Shown: in pieces, positions 30,166 to 42,600 of the stretch
Numbering within the stretch: the stretch's first letter is position 1
Layout: the number at the start of each line of letters is the position of its first letter
Assembly: GCF_021730395.1 (NCBI RefSeq)
Contig: NC_069363.1
Location: 56,849,001 to 56,913,000, forward strand
DNA length: 64,000 bases
Source of the DNA: Mercenaria mercenaria
Taxonomy: Eukaryota > Mollusca > Bivalvia > Venerida > Veneridae
Direction: 5' to 3'
Made by a program: the position numbers and the translations under genes
Notes under the pieces: generated by a model
Seen by the model: the letters and a program-made list of their open reading frames with translations, nothing else
What the model was told of the DNA's origin: nothing
Databases searched by the model: none

Positions 30166-31132
30166 TTTATGCCCCCCTTCGAAGGAGGGGTATATTGTTT
30201 TGCAGATGTTGGTCGGTATGTCAGTCATTCCATAGACTATCCAGATGATAACTCAAGAACGCTTGGGCTTAGGATCATGAAAGTTAATAGGGAGGTTGAT
30301 CATGACCAGCAGATGACCCCTATTGATTTTGAGATTAGTAGGTCAAGGTCACAGTGACCCGGAACAGTTAAATGGTTTCTGGATGATAACTCAAGAACAC
30401 TTGGGCCTAGGATCATAAAAGTTGATAGGGAGGTTAGTCATGACCAGCAATGACCCCTATTGATTTTGAGATCAGTAGGTCAAAGGTCAAGGTCATAGTG
30501 ACCTGGAACAGTTTAACGGTTTACGGACGATAACTTCAGAATGCTTGGGCCTAGGATCAGGAAACTTAATAGAGAGGTTGATCATGACCAGCAGATGACC
30601 CCTAACAATTTTGAGATCAGTAGGTCAAAGTAACCAGGAACATTTTAATGGTTTCCGGATAATAACTTGAGAACGCTTGGGCCTAGGATCTAGAAACTAA
30701 ATAGGTCGGTTGATCATGACAGCAGATGACCCCTATTCATTTTGAGATCAGTAGGTCGAAGGTCAAGGTCACAGTGACCCATAACAGTTAAACAGTTTCT
30801 GGACGATGACTTCAGAATGCTTGGGCCTAGGATCATGAAACTTTTTTGGGAGGTTGATCATGACCAGCAGATGACCTCTATTGATTTTGAGGTCAGTAGG
30901 TCGAGGTCACATTGACCCAGAACAGTAGAACTTTTTTGCTAAATAACTAAAGCTTTGGTCTAAGATCACATTTGATACGGAGGTCACTTATGGCTGGTAA
31001 ATAACCCATATTTATTGATTTGAGGTCAGTACGTCAAACGTCCAGTGCACAGTGACCAAATAATTTCTGTTCCTTGTACAGTTACTGAATGCATGAAGGG
31101 GAGCATTTCATGTTCTACAAACTCTTGTTTCA
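30166..31132 (+). mobile_element. Family-C minisatellite element
   Basis: It starts TTTTATGCCCCCCTTCGAAG (palindrome with GGAGGGG) and ends TTCTACAAACTCTTGTTT. Five to six units of ~145 bp hold GGGCCTAGGATCATGAAA and TTGATCATGACCAGCAGATG. Non-coding; both flanks are A/T runs. Confidence 0.8.
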
Positions 31133-31214
31133 TTTCAGATCTGGAAAACACCAAATTTTGGCAGTGCTTTATCACACATGAACTTTCCAAATTAAAACTA
31201 ATATGTGTCCTGTC

Positions 31215-32115
31215 ACTGCACATGGTTACATGACTAGGTGAAATATTTTTCAGATATATGCAACACAAACTTTTCAGCAATTTATGTGTGTTTTTTCACT
31301 AAGTCAAGGACCATAACTCTGGTCTAGCTGAGAGAAATCCAAAATAGAACACCATGTGCACAGTTTCACAGGCTATTTCACACTTCTAATGTTTTATGAC
31401 TAGGTCAAGCACATTTTCAGATTCATGGGACACAAACTTTTATGCCCTAACTGCATATTTTTGATTCAAACATGGGTCATAACTCTGGTCTGACCAACAG
31501 AAATCTAGAAGAAAACTCCAGGTGCACAACTTCACATGCTGAATAATATTTCTATTATGTTTCATGACCCTAGGATGAATGTTTTAAAATACATGCAACA
31601 CAAACTTTAATGCTCTTTACTACATCTTGGACTAAGTCAAGGGCCTGAACTCTGGTCTGACTGAATGAAATCTAACAAAATCCCAGGTGTACAACTTCAC
31701 ATGCTGAATAATATTCCTGTAATGTTTCATTGGGATTTTTTTTCGAATAGTTTTCGAAATACAACATACAACACAAACTTTTAGGCCCTTTTTATGCATA
31801 TTGACTAAGTCAAGGGCCATAACTCTGGTCTGGCTGAATGAAATCTCAAACAAAACCCCAGACGCACAACTTCATATTTTGAATAATTCTGTAATTTTTC
31901 ATAGTCCTAGGAAAAATACTTTTTGAGATACATGCCTTACAAACTTTATGCCCTTTTTATGCATATTTTTACTAAGTCAAGAGTTATAACCCTGGTCTGG
32001 CTGTGTGAGATAAAAAATAAAACATCAGGTGCACACCTTCACATGCTGAATAACAATCCTGTGAGGTATGACGACTCTTGGTCAAACATTTCTTGAAATA
32101 TGCATGACACCAATT
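31215..32115. repeat. ~165-bp tandem repeat, about six units
   Basis: CAACTTCACATGCTGAATAA, ATAACTCTGGTCTG and ACATGCAACACAAACTTT recur with ~160-170 bp spacing. It lies directly after the family-C element and may be the core of another such element with lost ends. Confidence 0.7.
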
Positions 32116-32930
32116 TTGATAGACAGACAAGGCTAACTCTATTTTTTTTTAGCCAAATCTGGAACAGCATCAAAACACAACTTCTAAAATAATATACAAC
32201 ATCTGTTTATTTACCAAGATAATACGAGTTTTTATTTCAAAATGTATAATCTAAATCTGATACAAAAATATGACTAACAACAAAATGTCATTAACAATGC
32301 TTATTATAACCTCTAACAATAGGACAGAAAACAGTGATGAAAAGTAGTGGTCCAAAGCCCAAGACCAGAAAAAAATTTGTCCAACTTGTAAATTTCAAGA
32401 TGAACTAGACCAGCTTGAACTAGAGCAACTGGTCTAACAGAATTTAAACCCTGTAAATTATTTATTCTATACATAAATATAATCACTGGTTTCACTGGTT
32501 TGTATTGTGTACTTATTTCAACATGTAAAATAATACAACAAACCTAATTCGACTTATTAAATAAAAAGTCAAATGTTGAAGACTGTTAAAATGCTGTAAA
32601 ACAAAGAAGACTGAAACTCTGACATTATCATGCAACAAAACCATAGTTTATATGTCACAAATATTAAATCGTAGTGTCAAACAACATAGCAGTGTGCTCG
32701 GAAAAAAAAAACCCACTCAAATCTGGCAAATATGTGTGGATATCCTCAAGGCAAGGATGTACATGATATTTCTTGATATTGTACTAGAATATTTTTCATT
32801 CAAATATGCTTGTCTCTGTTTAAACACTTACGCTAGAATGACATCACGTTAACGTACGGTGAAGTTTTTGTTGCGACCAAGAAAGAGCGCTTCTATATTT
32901 TATCTACTGTTTTGGATTAACGGCATATTA
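32116..32930. other. Convergent intergenic region, nothing recognised
   Basis: AT-rich DNA between PAK1IP1 and TMEM14. No gene, RNA or repeat family that I can support. Confidence 0.4.
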
Positions 32931-32937
32931 GAATCGA

Positions 32938-33072
32938 AATAATTTATAGCAAAAGAGTGTTTTAACACTATTTATACACTCGGGCAGTAATACGCCCTCG
33001 TGCAATTATTACACCCGATGTATAACTGCTCATCATGCATAAATAGTGTTAAAACACTTTTGCTATTAATTA
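32938..33072. mobile_element. Foldback MITE (TAGCAAAAG ... CTTTTGCTA)
   Basis: The left arm TAGCAAAAGAGTGTTTTAAC and ACTATTTATACACTCG pair with the right arm CATAAATAGTGTTAAAACAC and TTTTGCTA. The loop holds ACGCCCTCGTGCAATTATTAC. Half of a second copy lies at 56070-56160, at the break of the truncated Kelch copy. Confidence 0.8.
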
Positions 33073-33532
33073 ATTATTAAATAAAATCTTAGTCATCCAG
33101 ATGCATATAAACATGAGGACAGGGGCTAAGTGATAAAACTCCATCCCATCTGAACTCCAAATAATGATTTCATTCAATGATAGATCATTGCTCGAGATAT
33201 ATTATTTGAAAAAACTCGAGGGCTGGACACTGATTTTTATTCACAAAAATTTTTTTGTATATTCTTAAGTACTGAAAAGTCTAGATTTAATAAAATTCTA
33301 AACCATAGAAAAATATCTGATCCGAATGTGCAGAACAACCTTAAGTCTAATTTTTGAGTACACCCTACTTAAAACTTGTAAAATACCACTTGATAAAAAT
33401 CTGCAAATTATATATTGTCATCCATCTTTATTTCATGACCCCAGCAAAATAGTATGTTTACATTAGATGAGGTAATTTAGTGCCTATAGCAGCATATTCA
33501 GGTAAGGTTACTGCAGCTATTTCCAGGCTGTT

Positions 33533-33538
33533 TTTATT
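33533..33538 (-). terminator. TMEM14 polyadenylation signal candidate
   Basis: AATAAA on the minus strand, about 55 bases after the TMEM14 stop codon. Confidence 0.5.
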
Positions 33539-33592
33539 TCCTCTTGAAGTATAAAGAAGTTGTATACAATGGATATGGCTGATGTTTCTGTA

Positions 33593-33638
33593 TTATTGTT
33601 TTGACAGCTGGTACCCACTCTTTATTACCATTAGAAGA
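33593..33638 (-). CDS. TMEM14C: TMEM14 coding exon 4 (C-terminus)
   Basis: It encodes (S)[14 protein letters not shown] and TAA, parallel to human SLLMVAKVGVSMF. The acceptor TTCTATTTTCAG is strong. Confidence 0.9.
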
Positions 33639-36600
33639 CTGAAAATAGAAATAATACTATTATTATTATTACACCAGATTTACAGTTTATAGAACCCATT
33701 TCATCGTAAACATTTTCGAGGTGCATTACATACAAAGCCAGCCACTCAGGGCGTCAAATTCATCCACTACCAGTACAGACACTGTGCAATCTGACCCGAG
33801 GAACAGAAGGACAAAAAGCACCGTGAACAAACTAAGATAAAGAAACTTAAGATGCAGGCATCATGAATAATTCATGTCCAGCTAAGTTTTAGTTCTTTGC
33901 AAATAGAAAACATAAATCATGCCTGGTGTGTAGCACAGACTTCAGGAAAGTTGGAAAAAATGGCTGGACATTTGGTCCAGCAATGCCTAAAAATCTGCCA
34001 GACCGAAAAACAATAAGGAGGACCGAAACAAATGTCAATGCACCGCATAATGTTGCTTTTCTCCATCATATATGGGCCAGGTGCGATCTTTAGTCCATTT
34101 CTCATTAAATGTTCAAGTTGGTGAACACTCTTATTTTTGTACATTTTTTCTTTTCAGTACGACTGTCAGGTGTTAATTTATGTTTCTTTCCCAGTTCTGC
34201 CCCGGCATAATATGTTATTGACACCATTTTGATGTGTTGTCCGTGATGTTGCGGTTCTCAGGGTTCGATACATGCCGGTCAGTTGGACCGCATCCAGATT
34301 AAGAAACAGCAGATCACGTCAAAATTTTTCAGTCATGTCTGTCAGACCGAAGACTTTCCAGAAGTCTGACAGCAAGGATCTGTGTGAAACCCTCTTTCCT
34401 GGGAATAACCAGTCCTGGCCTCTTAGTTGGATAGTAGAGCATCTAAGTATTTTATAAATAATAATCCAGAACCTAGACCAGGATCCAAACCCTGGATCAC
34501 TTGATTGACAGCACAGCATGATGATACAACTAGACCCCCTAGCCACCCACATTATACAACACACTTTATTTTGAGAAACATGCCTACAGGCAATCTAGAC
34601 CTGTAATGAATACCTACCTGATAATATACAAATATTCTTTCAATTTTTAATCATGCAAGTCTTCTTTTTAATCTAATTATAGGAATGGTCTCTGTCCGTC
34701 CTTCCGTCCGTCTGTAACATTTCGTGTCCACTCTGTATCTCCTAAACCCCTTGAAGGATTTTCATCAAACTTGGGTTAAATGATCACCTCATCAAGACAA
34801 TGTAGAACCCATGAATCAGCCATGTTGGCTCAAGTTCAAAGTCACAACTCAAGGTCAAAGGTTTGGACCTTCCATTTTGTGTCTGCTCTGTATCTCCTAA
34901 ACCCCTTGAAGGATTTTAATATGACTTGGCTGTAATATTCCTCTTATCAAGATAATGTGCAGATTTCAAAAATCACCCCTGCCAGCATTAGTCAAGGTCA
35001 CATCTCGATTGTTTAACGGTGCCACCCAATACCATCAACCCTTATCCATAACAATGGCGGGGGATATAGCTGTCTTTAAGACTGCCTTGTTTTATTTGTG
35101 TAGTGTGATGAGGATTTCATAGTAATATGTCCAAGGTTTCTATTTGGTTTCTTAACCAAATACTGTTTATCTTAAATTGTACAAAGTGAGTCTCATAACT
35201 AGTCATAAGAGAATGTTTTTTGTTTTTTTGTTGTTTTTTTTTTTGGCTGGGTTTAGTGTTTCACTGACTAAGTACAGATCATATGGCAACTTCTTTAGCA
35301 TTTGTTGGTGGACGAAGATCCTAGGTACCTCTGTCAGCATTATTTCATATGAGCAGGCACTTGGGTACGGTAGAACCACCAACCTTCCATAACCCAGCTG
35401 GATGGCTTCCTCACGAAGAATTTCTACACCCCAAGTGAGTTTTCAATCCTATATAGATGACGGGCAAGTGATTTGAAGTCAGTGACCATTATCATTTAGC
35501 CATAGAGGCCCCTTTGAAAAGAGCCCTTACAAAACTTGCAAAAGAAATGATGAAGACAAGGGATACATTACACATAAAAAGACTAATGAGACGTGCAACA
35601 GCTTGAAAATTCGATGCATCGCACACAATCTGTGATGATTTGACAGAGAACAGATTTTCGGAAGTAATTTGTTCTCCACCTATGATTCACGTGGATAATG
35701 TTAACTAACTGCCTAGAAAAATACCTGATCATTACCAAGGTATGAAATTACATTGGTTACGTTAGCAAACTGACACCACAGGAACGAAACAGTTTTGAAG
35801 AAGAAATAAGCAAAGAATTCAACTTGTACAAAACAAACACTGATATTGTGTGGAATTCAATGCTAAATATACCTTAGTGTTGCTACGAGTCCTGCTGGCA
35901 TGAACTTTCCTGAGTTATAAAACCTGTATCCCATCAGACACATTAATGTTGCACTTGTCCCTGTAATTATAACACATAATTTAGATCATTCATGTACATG
36001 TATTCTGTTACGTCCCTGAAGGACCAAAGATCATAGCTTACCTTTACTACAGGGACTCGTCCCCTAATTTAACATCAGAATATCAAGAAAAATCTGCTGA
36101 ATATTAATAAATTGAAGTTTCAGAATATCAAGAAAAATCTGCTGAATATTAATAAATTGAAGTTTCACAATTCATAGAGCATAACAGCATATAGGGAAAC
36201 AGGCCTCACCCATTAGTGGCCATTTTGTTTTACTCCTTTTTTGTTAAAGAGTATTAAAAAGATTTTTCTAAGATTTGACATAATTTCTGATCCCATGACA
36301 GATGTTCTGTACTGATTTTAGACCAGATCATGCCATCTAAATCAGTTGCAGAATGTAGCCTTGAATGTTTTAGTATGTCCTAAGAAACAAGATGAATTAG
36401 AAATTGCTTTTGTAAAAAAGCACATGTCTCCCCCAATGCAAAGTCCTATAGGCAAGAAGTCAATAGGGGTCAGGAGCGAAAGTCAAAGAGACACTGATGG
36501 TTGGCTGCAATAGGGATCATCTACTTTGCATGTCCAGTCATTCCGCTAAATTTCAACACTATTGGCCTAGTGGTTCTCAAGTCACTGTTCAGGCTCCTGT

Positions 36601-39600
36601 CACCTTGACCTTTGATCAAGTGACCTCAAAATAAATACGGGTCATCTACTCTGTATGTTCAATCATCCTATGAAGTTTCAACATTCTGGATCAAGAGGTT
36701 CTGAAGTTATTGATCAGAAATGGTTATCTATGTTCAGGCCCCTGTGACCTTGACCTTTAACGGAGTGACCCCAAAAAGAATAGGGGTCATTTACTCTGCA
36801 TAAACAATCATCCTATGAAGTTTCAACATTCTGGGTCGAGTGGTTCTCAAGTTATTGATCGGAAATGGTTTTCAATGTTCAGGCCCCTGTGACCTTGACC
36901 TTTGACAAGAGTTATCCAAATAACAACATGGGTCATCTAATCTACATGACCAATCATCCAATGAAGTTTCAACATTCTGGGTCAAGTGGTTCTCTAGTTA
37001 TTGATCGGAAATGGTTTTCAATGTTCAGGCCCCTGTGACCTTGACCTTTGACGGAGTGACCCCAAAAACGATACGGGTCATCTACTCTTCATGATCAATC
37101 ATCCAATGAAGTTTCAACATTCTGGGTCAAGTGGTTCTCTAGTTATTGATCGGAAATGGTTTTCAATGTTCAGGCCCCTGTGACCTTGACCTTTGATGGA
37201 GTGACCCCAAAAACAACACGGGTCATCTACTCTTCATGACCAATCATCCTATGAAGTTTCAACATTCTGGGTCAAGTGGTTCTCTAGTTATTGATCGGAA
37301 ATGGTTTTCAATGTTCAAGCCCTTGTGACCTTGACCTTTGATGGAATGACCCCAAAATCAATAGGGGTCATCTACTCTTCATGACCAATCATCCTATTAA
37401 GTTTCAACATTCTAGGTCAAGTGGTTCTCTAGTTATTGATCGGAAATGGTTTTCAATGTTCAGGCCCCTGTGACCTTGACCTTTGACAGAGTGACCCCAA
37501 AAACAATAGGGGTCATCAACTCCAACAGCCCTACAACCCTATGAAGTTTGAAGGTTCTAGGTCAAATGGTTCTCCAGTTATTGCTCTGAAATGAAGTGTG
37601 ACATACGGACTGACAGGGCAAAAACAATGGGGGGGGGGGGGGGAGACATAATTATGTGATGGTGCATGTGTCTGTCTGTTTGCCTGTCTGTCTGTCATAT
37701 GTCCTGTCCACAACATTGACTTTCGATCCTCTACCAAATTCCTACCAATCATTTTGTTTCGTTTAAAATCAAGGCAGCCAGTGGGGCAGGGCTAGTCTTC
37801 CCTATATGGATATATGGAAAACTTTAAAAATCTTCTCCTTTGAAACCGCTGCTTTGATTTTAAATTAATTTCATTTAAATGTTCTGTTGGTGACCCTCTA
37901 TGAAATTCCATTCTAATCATTCTTTTATGTTAAAAAGCATGAACTCTAGAAGAAAATGCTAGTTTTCCCTATAAAGTTTTATAGAAAAGTCTGCTGGTCC
38001 CATCTTAAAATAATTTCACAATGACTCTCTACCAAATTTCTTCAGAACATTCTGTTTCGGTTAAAAACAGCTGCCAGGGAGATTTCCAATTACAAATAAT
38101 TTCACAGCAATGAAAAATTATGTTCCTTAAAGTGACCAGTGAATCAGGTGAGCGGTCTAAGGCAATCATGGCACTCTTATTATTACCGTATTTACAAAAA
38201 CAAACAAAGATCCTTTCTAAATTTCAATAAATTTTACATAAATATGGAGGCAAAGGGTGTCCCAACATTCTGTTGTATTATCTAGATTTTTTTCAGTATT
38301 TTGACAAATTGTCACCTTAATTCCAGAGTGATATAAGCTCATTTTTGGCAAAATTGAGATTTTAGTGTCATTAAGTATGTCTCTTATGACCTCTGTATGA
38401 TGGTAAATTTGTAGCCTTGTAGAACTAACATTTTAGTTCAACAAGGCTGTACATAGTGTATAAAGCAATCGACACTCGAATCTTAAAAAATCATTTCCCA
38501 AAACTATCAAAATGCTAGTTACAGCATGGTGGAAATAAGGCGACGAAATGCATAACTCTTTAACAGCATTGTATCGTATAATGTATACTGATGGAACTTT
38601 AATTCAGAATTATCAGTCAACAGCATATAAATTCATCCAGTATAGATGAAAATCTCTACAATTGAAAACTCTAGAGAGTAAAGAGGTTATTGCATAGTAA
38701 CTGTAAGCCAGTTTTCCTCATAAATATTAGGTAATTATAATCTAGTTAAGCTGTTAACAAGCACAGACACATAGTAGTATTATGTAGTATTTACCCAAAG
38801 ATAATTTAACATCGCTTGGATTCTGTGTTGTCTGGTATGCACCCAATGCTGCCAATGATCCAAAGGTCAATCCTGCGGCCAGAGATGGCAGGCTTGCTAA
38901 AATGAAAGAATATTTTAAATTACTGTAATAAATAGTTTAACTACAACTGAATACATGTATTAAATTAACGAGGTTACAGCAAAAAGGTTTATGAGGAAGT
39001 TACAGCAATTTCATATATTTTTTTCTATCAATCCGTTTGGTGATGGGACAATTTTAGCTATACTTTTAGGATTACCAGTTCTAAATAAAGTAACAGTTCT
39101 GTGACACTTTCAAGCTGCCCGACGTTACAGTAACTTACACCCACAAGTTCAAACTCTCATGAAGTATACAAAGGTACAAGAAATAATTCTATTTAACCTT
39201 TAGCATGCTAGATAAATTGTCGTCTGCTGGAAGTGTCGTCTGCTAAAATTGTAAAGTTCATTCAATTTGCTCCAAAATTGGAAGAAATATTGTCAGAGTA
39301 GCAAACAGCTTGGAACCTGATCAGACGCCGATTTAATCGGCGTCTGATCTGGTTCCAAGCTGTTTGCAAAGGCTGTTAAATTCGCCTGCAGCAGGCTAAG
39401 GGTTAAAGGCCAGCAGAGATACTAACATTAGCTGTGTAAGTTAGCTATCCTATATACATTAAACTCTAAGAAATGTTGCTGCAGAAATGATTTAATACAT
39501 ATCTTTGAAAGATTCACTTCTGGAAGAAAAACACGATCACGAATTTGGTAAATTATTTACAGTATAGTTATTAGCATTTTTGTGCACCATAATGGAAGCT

Positions 39601-42600
39601 TTTATCAAATTCATGTTTTCCTCCGGAACGAAGAATTAAAATAATGCTTTCTTTAGAGATTTTTTACAATGCATTGTGCTCATAAATTTTTTGTTTTCAG
39701 AGCTTGGGTAATTAACGGTGACTAACACAAATCACTGTTAAAATTTCATATTCAATGTCCCACAAACCCAAGTGAGAGTTATTTATAAACAAGAGCTCGT
39801 AGAACACGAAATACCCCACTTGATGCATTCAGTAATTGCACAAGGAACAGAAATTATTTGCTCACTGTAAACAAAAGTTCTACTGTTCTGGTTTAATGTG
39901 ACCTTGACCTATTGACCTCAAAATCAACTGGGATCATCTGCTGGTCATGTTCAACCTCCCTATTAAGTTTTGTGATCCTAGGCCCAAGCGTTCTGAAGTT
40001 ATCGTCCAGAAAGGGTTTAACTGTTCCGGGTCAATGTGACCTTGACCTTTGGCCTACTGACCTCAAAATCTATATAGGTCATCTACTGGTCATGACCAAT
40101 CTCCCTATCAAGTTTTGTGATACTAGACCCATGCGTTCTCAAGTAATCGTCTGGAAACGGTTTAACTGTTCTGGGTCACTGTAACCTTGGCCTTTCACCT
40201 ACAGACCTCAAAGTCAATAGGGGTCATCTGCTGGTCATGAACAACCTCCCTATCAATTTTCCTGATCCTAGGCATAAGTGTTCTTGAGTTATCAACTGGA
40301 AACCGTTTTACTGTTCCTGGTCACTGTGAACTTGATCTTTGACCTACTGACCTCAAAATCAATAGGGGTCATCTGCTGGTGATGATCAACCTTCCTATCA
40401 ACTTTCACAATGCTAGGCCCAAGCATTTTTGAGTTATCATCCGGAAACCGTTTAACTGTTTCGGGTCACTGTGACCTTGATCTTTGACCTACTGACCTAA
40501 AAACCAATAGGAGTTATCTGCTGTCATGACCAGTCTATCTATCAACTTTCATGATCCTAGGCCCAAGCGTTCTTAGGGCTGTAATGAGTATCCGAGTACT
40601 CGGATATCCACGAGTTTGACCAAAAGTTCAAGTACGGATATTCGTCATTGTCAAGATCGTTGGATCGTGATCTTTTTCGTTAATACATGCAATATGTATA
40701 ATTCTATCAATAAAACTAAATTAAAGCCACATTAAACGTCTTTAAAGAATTTTCTTGCATATCTAAGACGATTACGCGTTGTCAGATTCTAAACCGGATG
40801 TAAACAAATGTAGAGTTAGCATCGGTCTTATATTCAAACTTAAATTAATATGAAATCTGTCAAAACAGTGAATAAACATTTATCATTTAAGTAATTAAAT
40901 TCAATAAAAAGTTAGATACGAAATCCCTGTCCAAAAAATAAAATTTTCTTATCAAAAAAAAACGGAACTGTTACTAAATATTGTGATATTAATGACCGAC
41001 GTCATGTCGTTTATCTGCAAGAATGGCCGAACATTACAGAAGTCCACCCGCAAAACCTGACCTTAATTAATGAGAGAAACATTAAACATAGGTCAAAACT
41101 ATTAAACTGAGCACCATGAGAACTGCAAAGTTTAGATTCCATAAAGAAAAAAGTACAAAAATAATCGGCTTGCATTTTTGTATCATTATAAGTTGTTGCT
41201 GATGATCCGTGGTTCGATCTGTGAATCGTCAGCCCCGACACGCGGATCAGATCGGATCGCCACTTGTCTGACGATCCACAGCCCTAAGCATTCTCGAGTT
41301 ATCATCCGGAAGCCGTTTAACTGTTCCGGGTCACTGTGACCTTTACCTTTGACATACAGATCTGAAAATCAATAGGGGTTATCTGCTGGTGATGACCAAC
41401 CTTCCTATAAACTTTCACAATCCTAGGCCCAAGCATTCTTGAGCTATCATCCGGAAACCGTTTAACTGTTTCGGGTCATGCAATTATTTCCTGAATCCTT
41501 GACCTTCTATCTTTCCAGCTATGCAGTAAAAAAATTTACGCAAGACTGATAAAGTTTTACGCCAAAGGTTTAAAGCTATAAAACTCTTAATATCCCATTA
41601 TGCTTATCAGGTCATGATCAGACTAAAAGAGAATTTGATTAATCACAGTTTGCTACTAATTTTACTTTAAAGGTCACTTTGTGAGAACAGCAAAAAGACT
41701 TTTTTTTAATAACTTACCTGAGTTAACTATATTTTATAACTAATACAGGTTATAAAATGCCTGAAAAAGTAACTGAAATAAGTAACATAACTTAAAACAG
41801 TTACACTCCTGACTGACTATTTTGGTCATTTGAGTGTTTGACGTGAGTGGGGATATTGCCCATTTGAAAAATATATCTCAATATTTCCCAGGATCGCGTC
41901 AAATTAGTTGGACTAACCGACCGACATCTGCAAAACAATATACCTCTCCTTCTTCGAAGGGGGCATAATAAAATACTTACAAAAAACCCACTAATAATGG
42001 CAACTTTATCACAACTAATCATAGCTTTTCCCAGCACTTACCTTATACACCAGTAAACAGTACAGAAAAGTATGTGTCTGTTGATTACTGACCTTTAGAC
42101 TCTGTTACCGGACCCCTAGCCAATGTAACCCCCTATTAAGTAAACAGAGAGTAGTATCTACATCTGGTGTGAAAATAAATTTCCTGTCTCCCATATATGC
42201 ATCAAAGGATTTTTTTAACTGATTAAATGATTCTGCAATTGGTGACAGAGTTCCAAAAGTTCACCTGATCACTATTCTCCGACTGAGTTTTTCCATATAT
42301 CAAACAACTTTCATGAAAAAAATGCTGTAGGAAAAAGTGGTGTGCTATAAAGATATGTAAATAAGACCTGAAGTACCATTTTTATATGAAGCAAAGAATG
42401 ACCTCAAGTTGTGACATTTAATCTATGCAAAGAGCTATAAAATAAACAGATCGGCAACTTGAAAGGCATATAGAGCAAATCTCGCCAACATCCCGTGACA
42501 ACTGAATGAGATCTCGTTGTAAGCGTCTGTTGATCATGACTGATCAAGTCAGCAAACGCTTTGAAATAAGGTTACTTTCGGATCATTTGTTTATCAAGAT

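Larger units (their letters stand above)
39524..42115. mobile_element. Third copy of the long-TIR family, carrying nested elements
   Basis: 39524-39775 matches 8207-8270 joined to 8823-8950 (AGAAAAACACGATCACGAAT; TTGTGCTCATAAAT). The right side ends near TGTTACCGGACCCCTAGCC (about 42097-42115), the CCGGAC..CTAG signature of the family. Between them sits a family-C element with a hAT-type MITE inside it. Confidence 0.5.
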
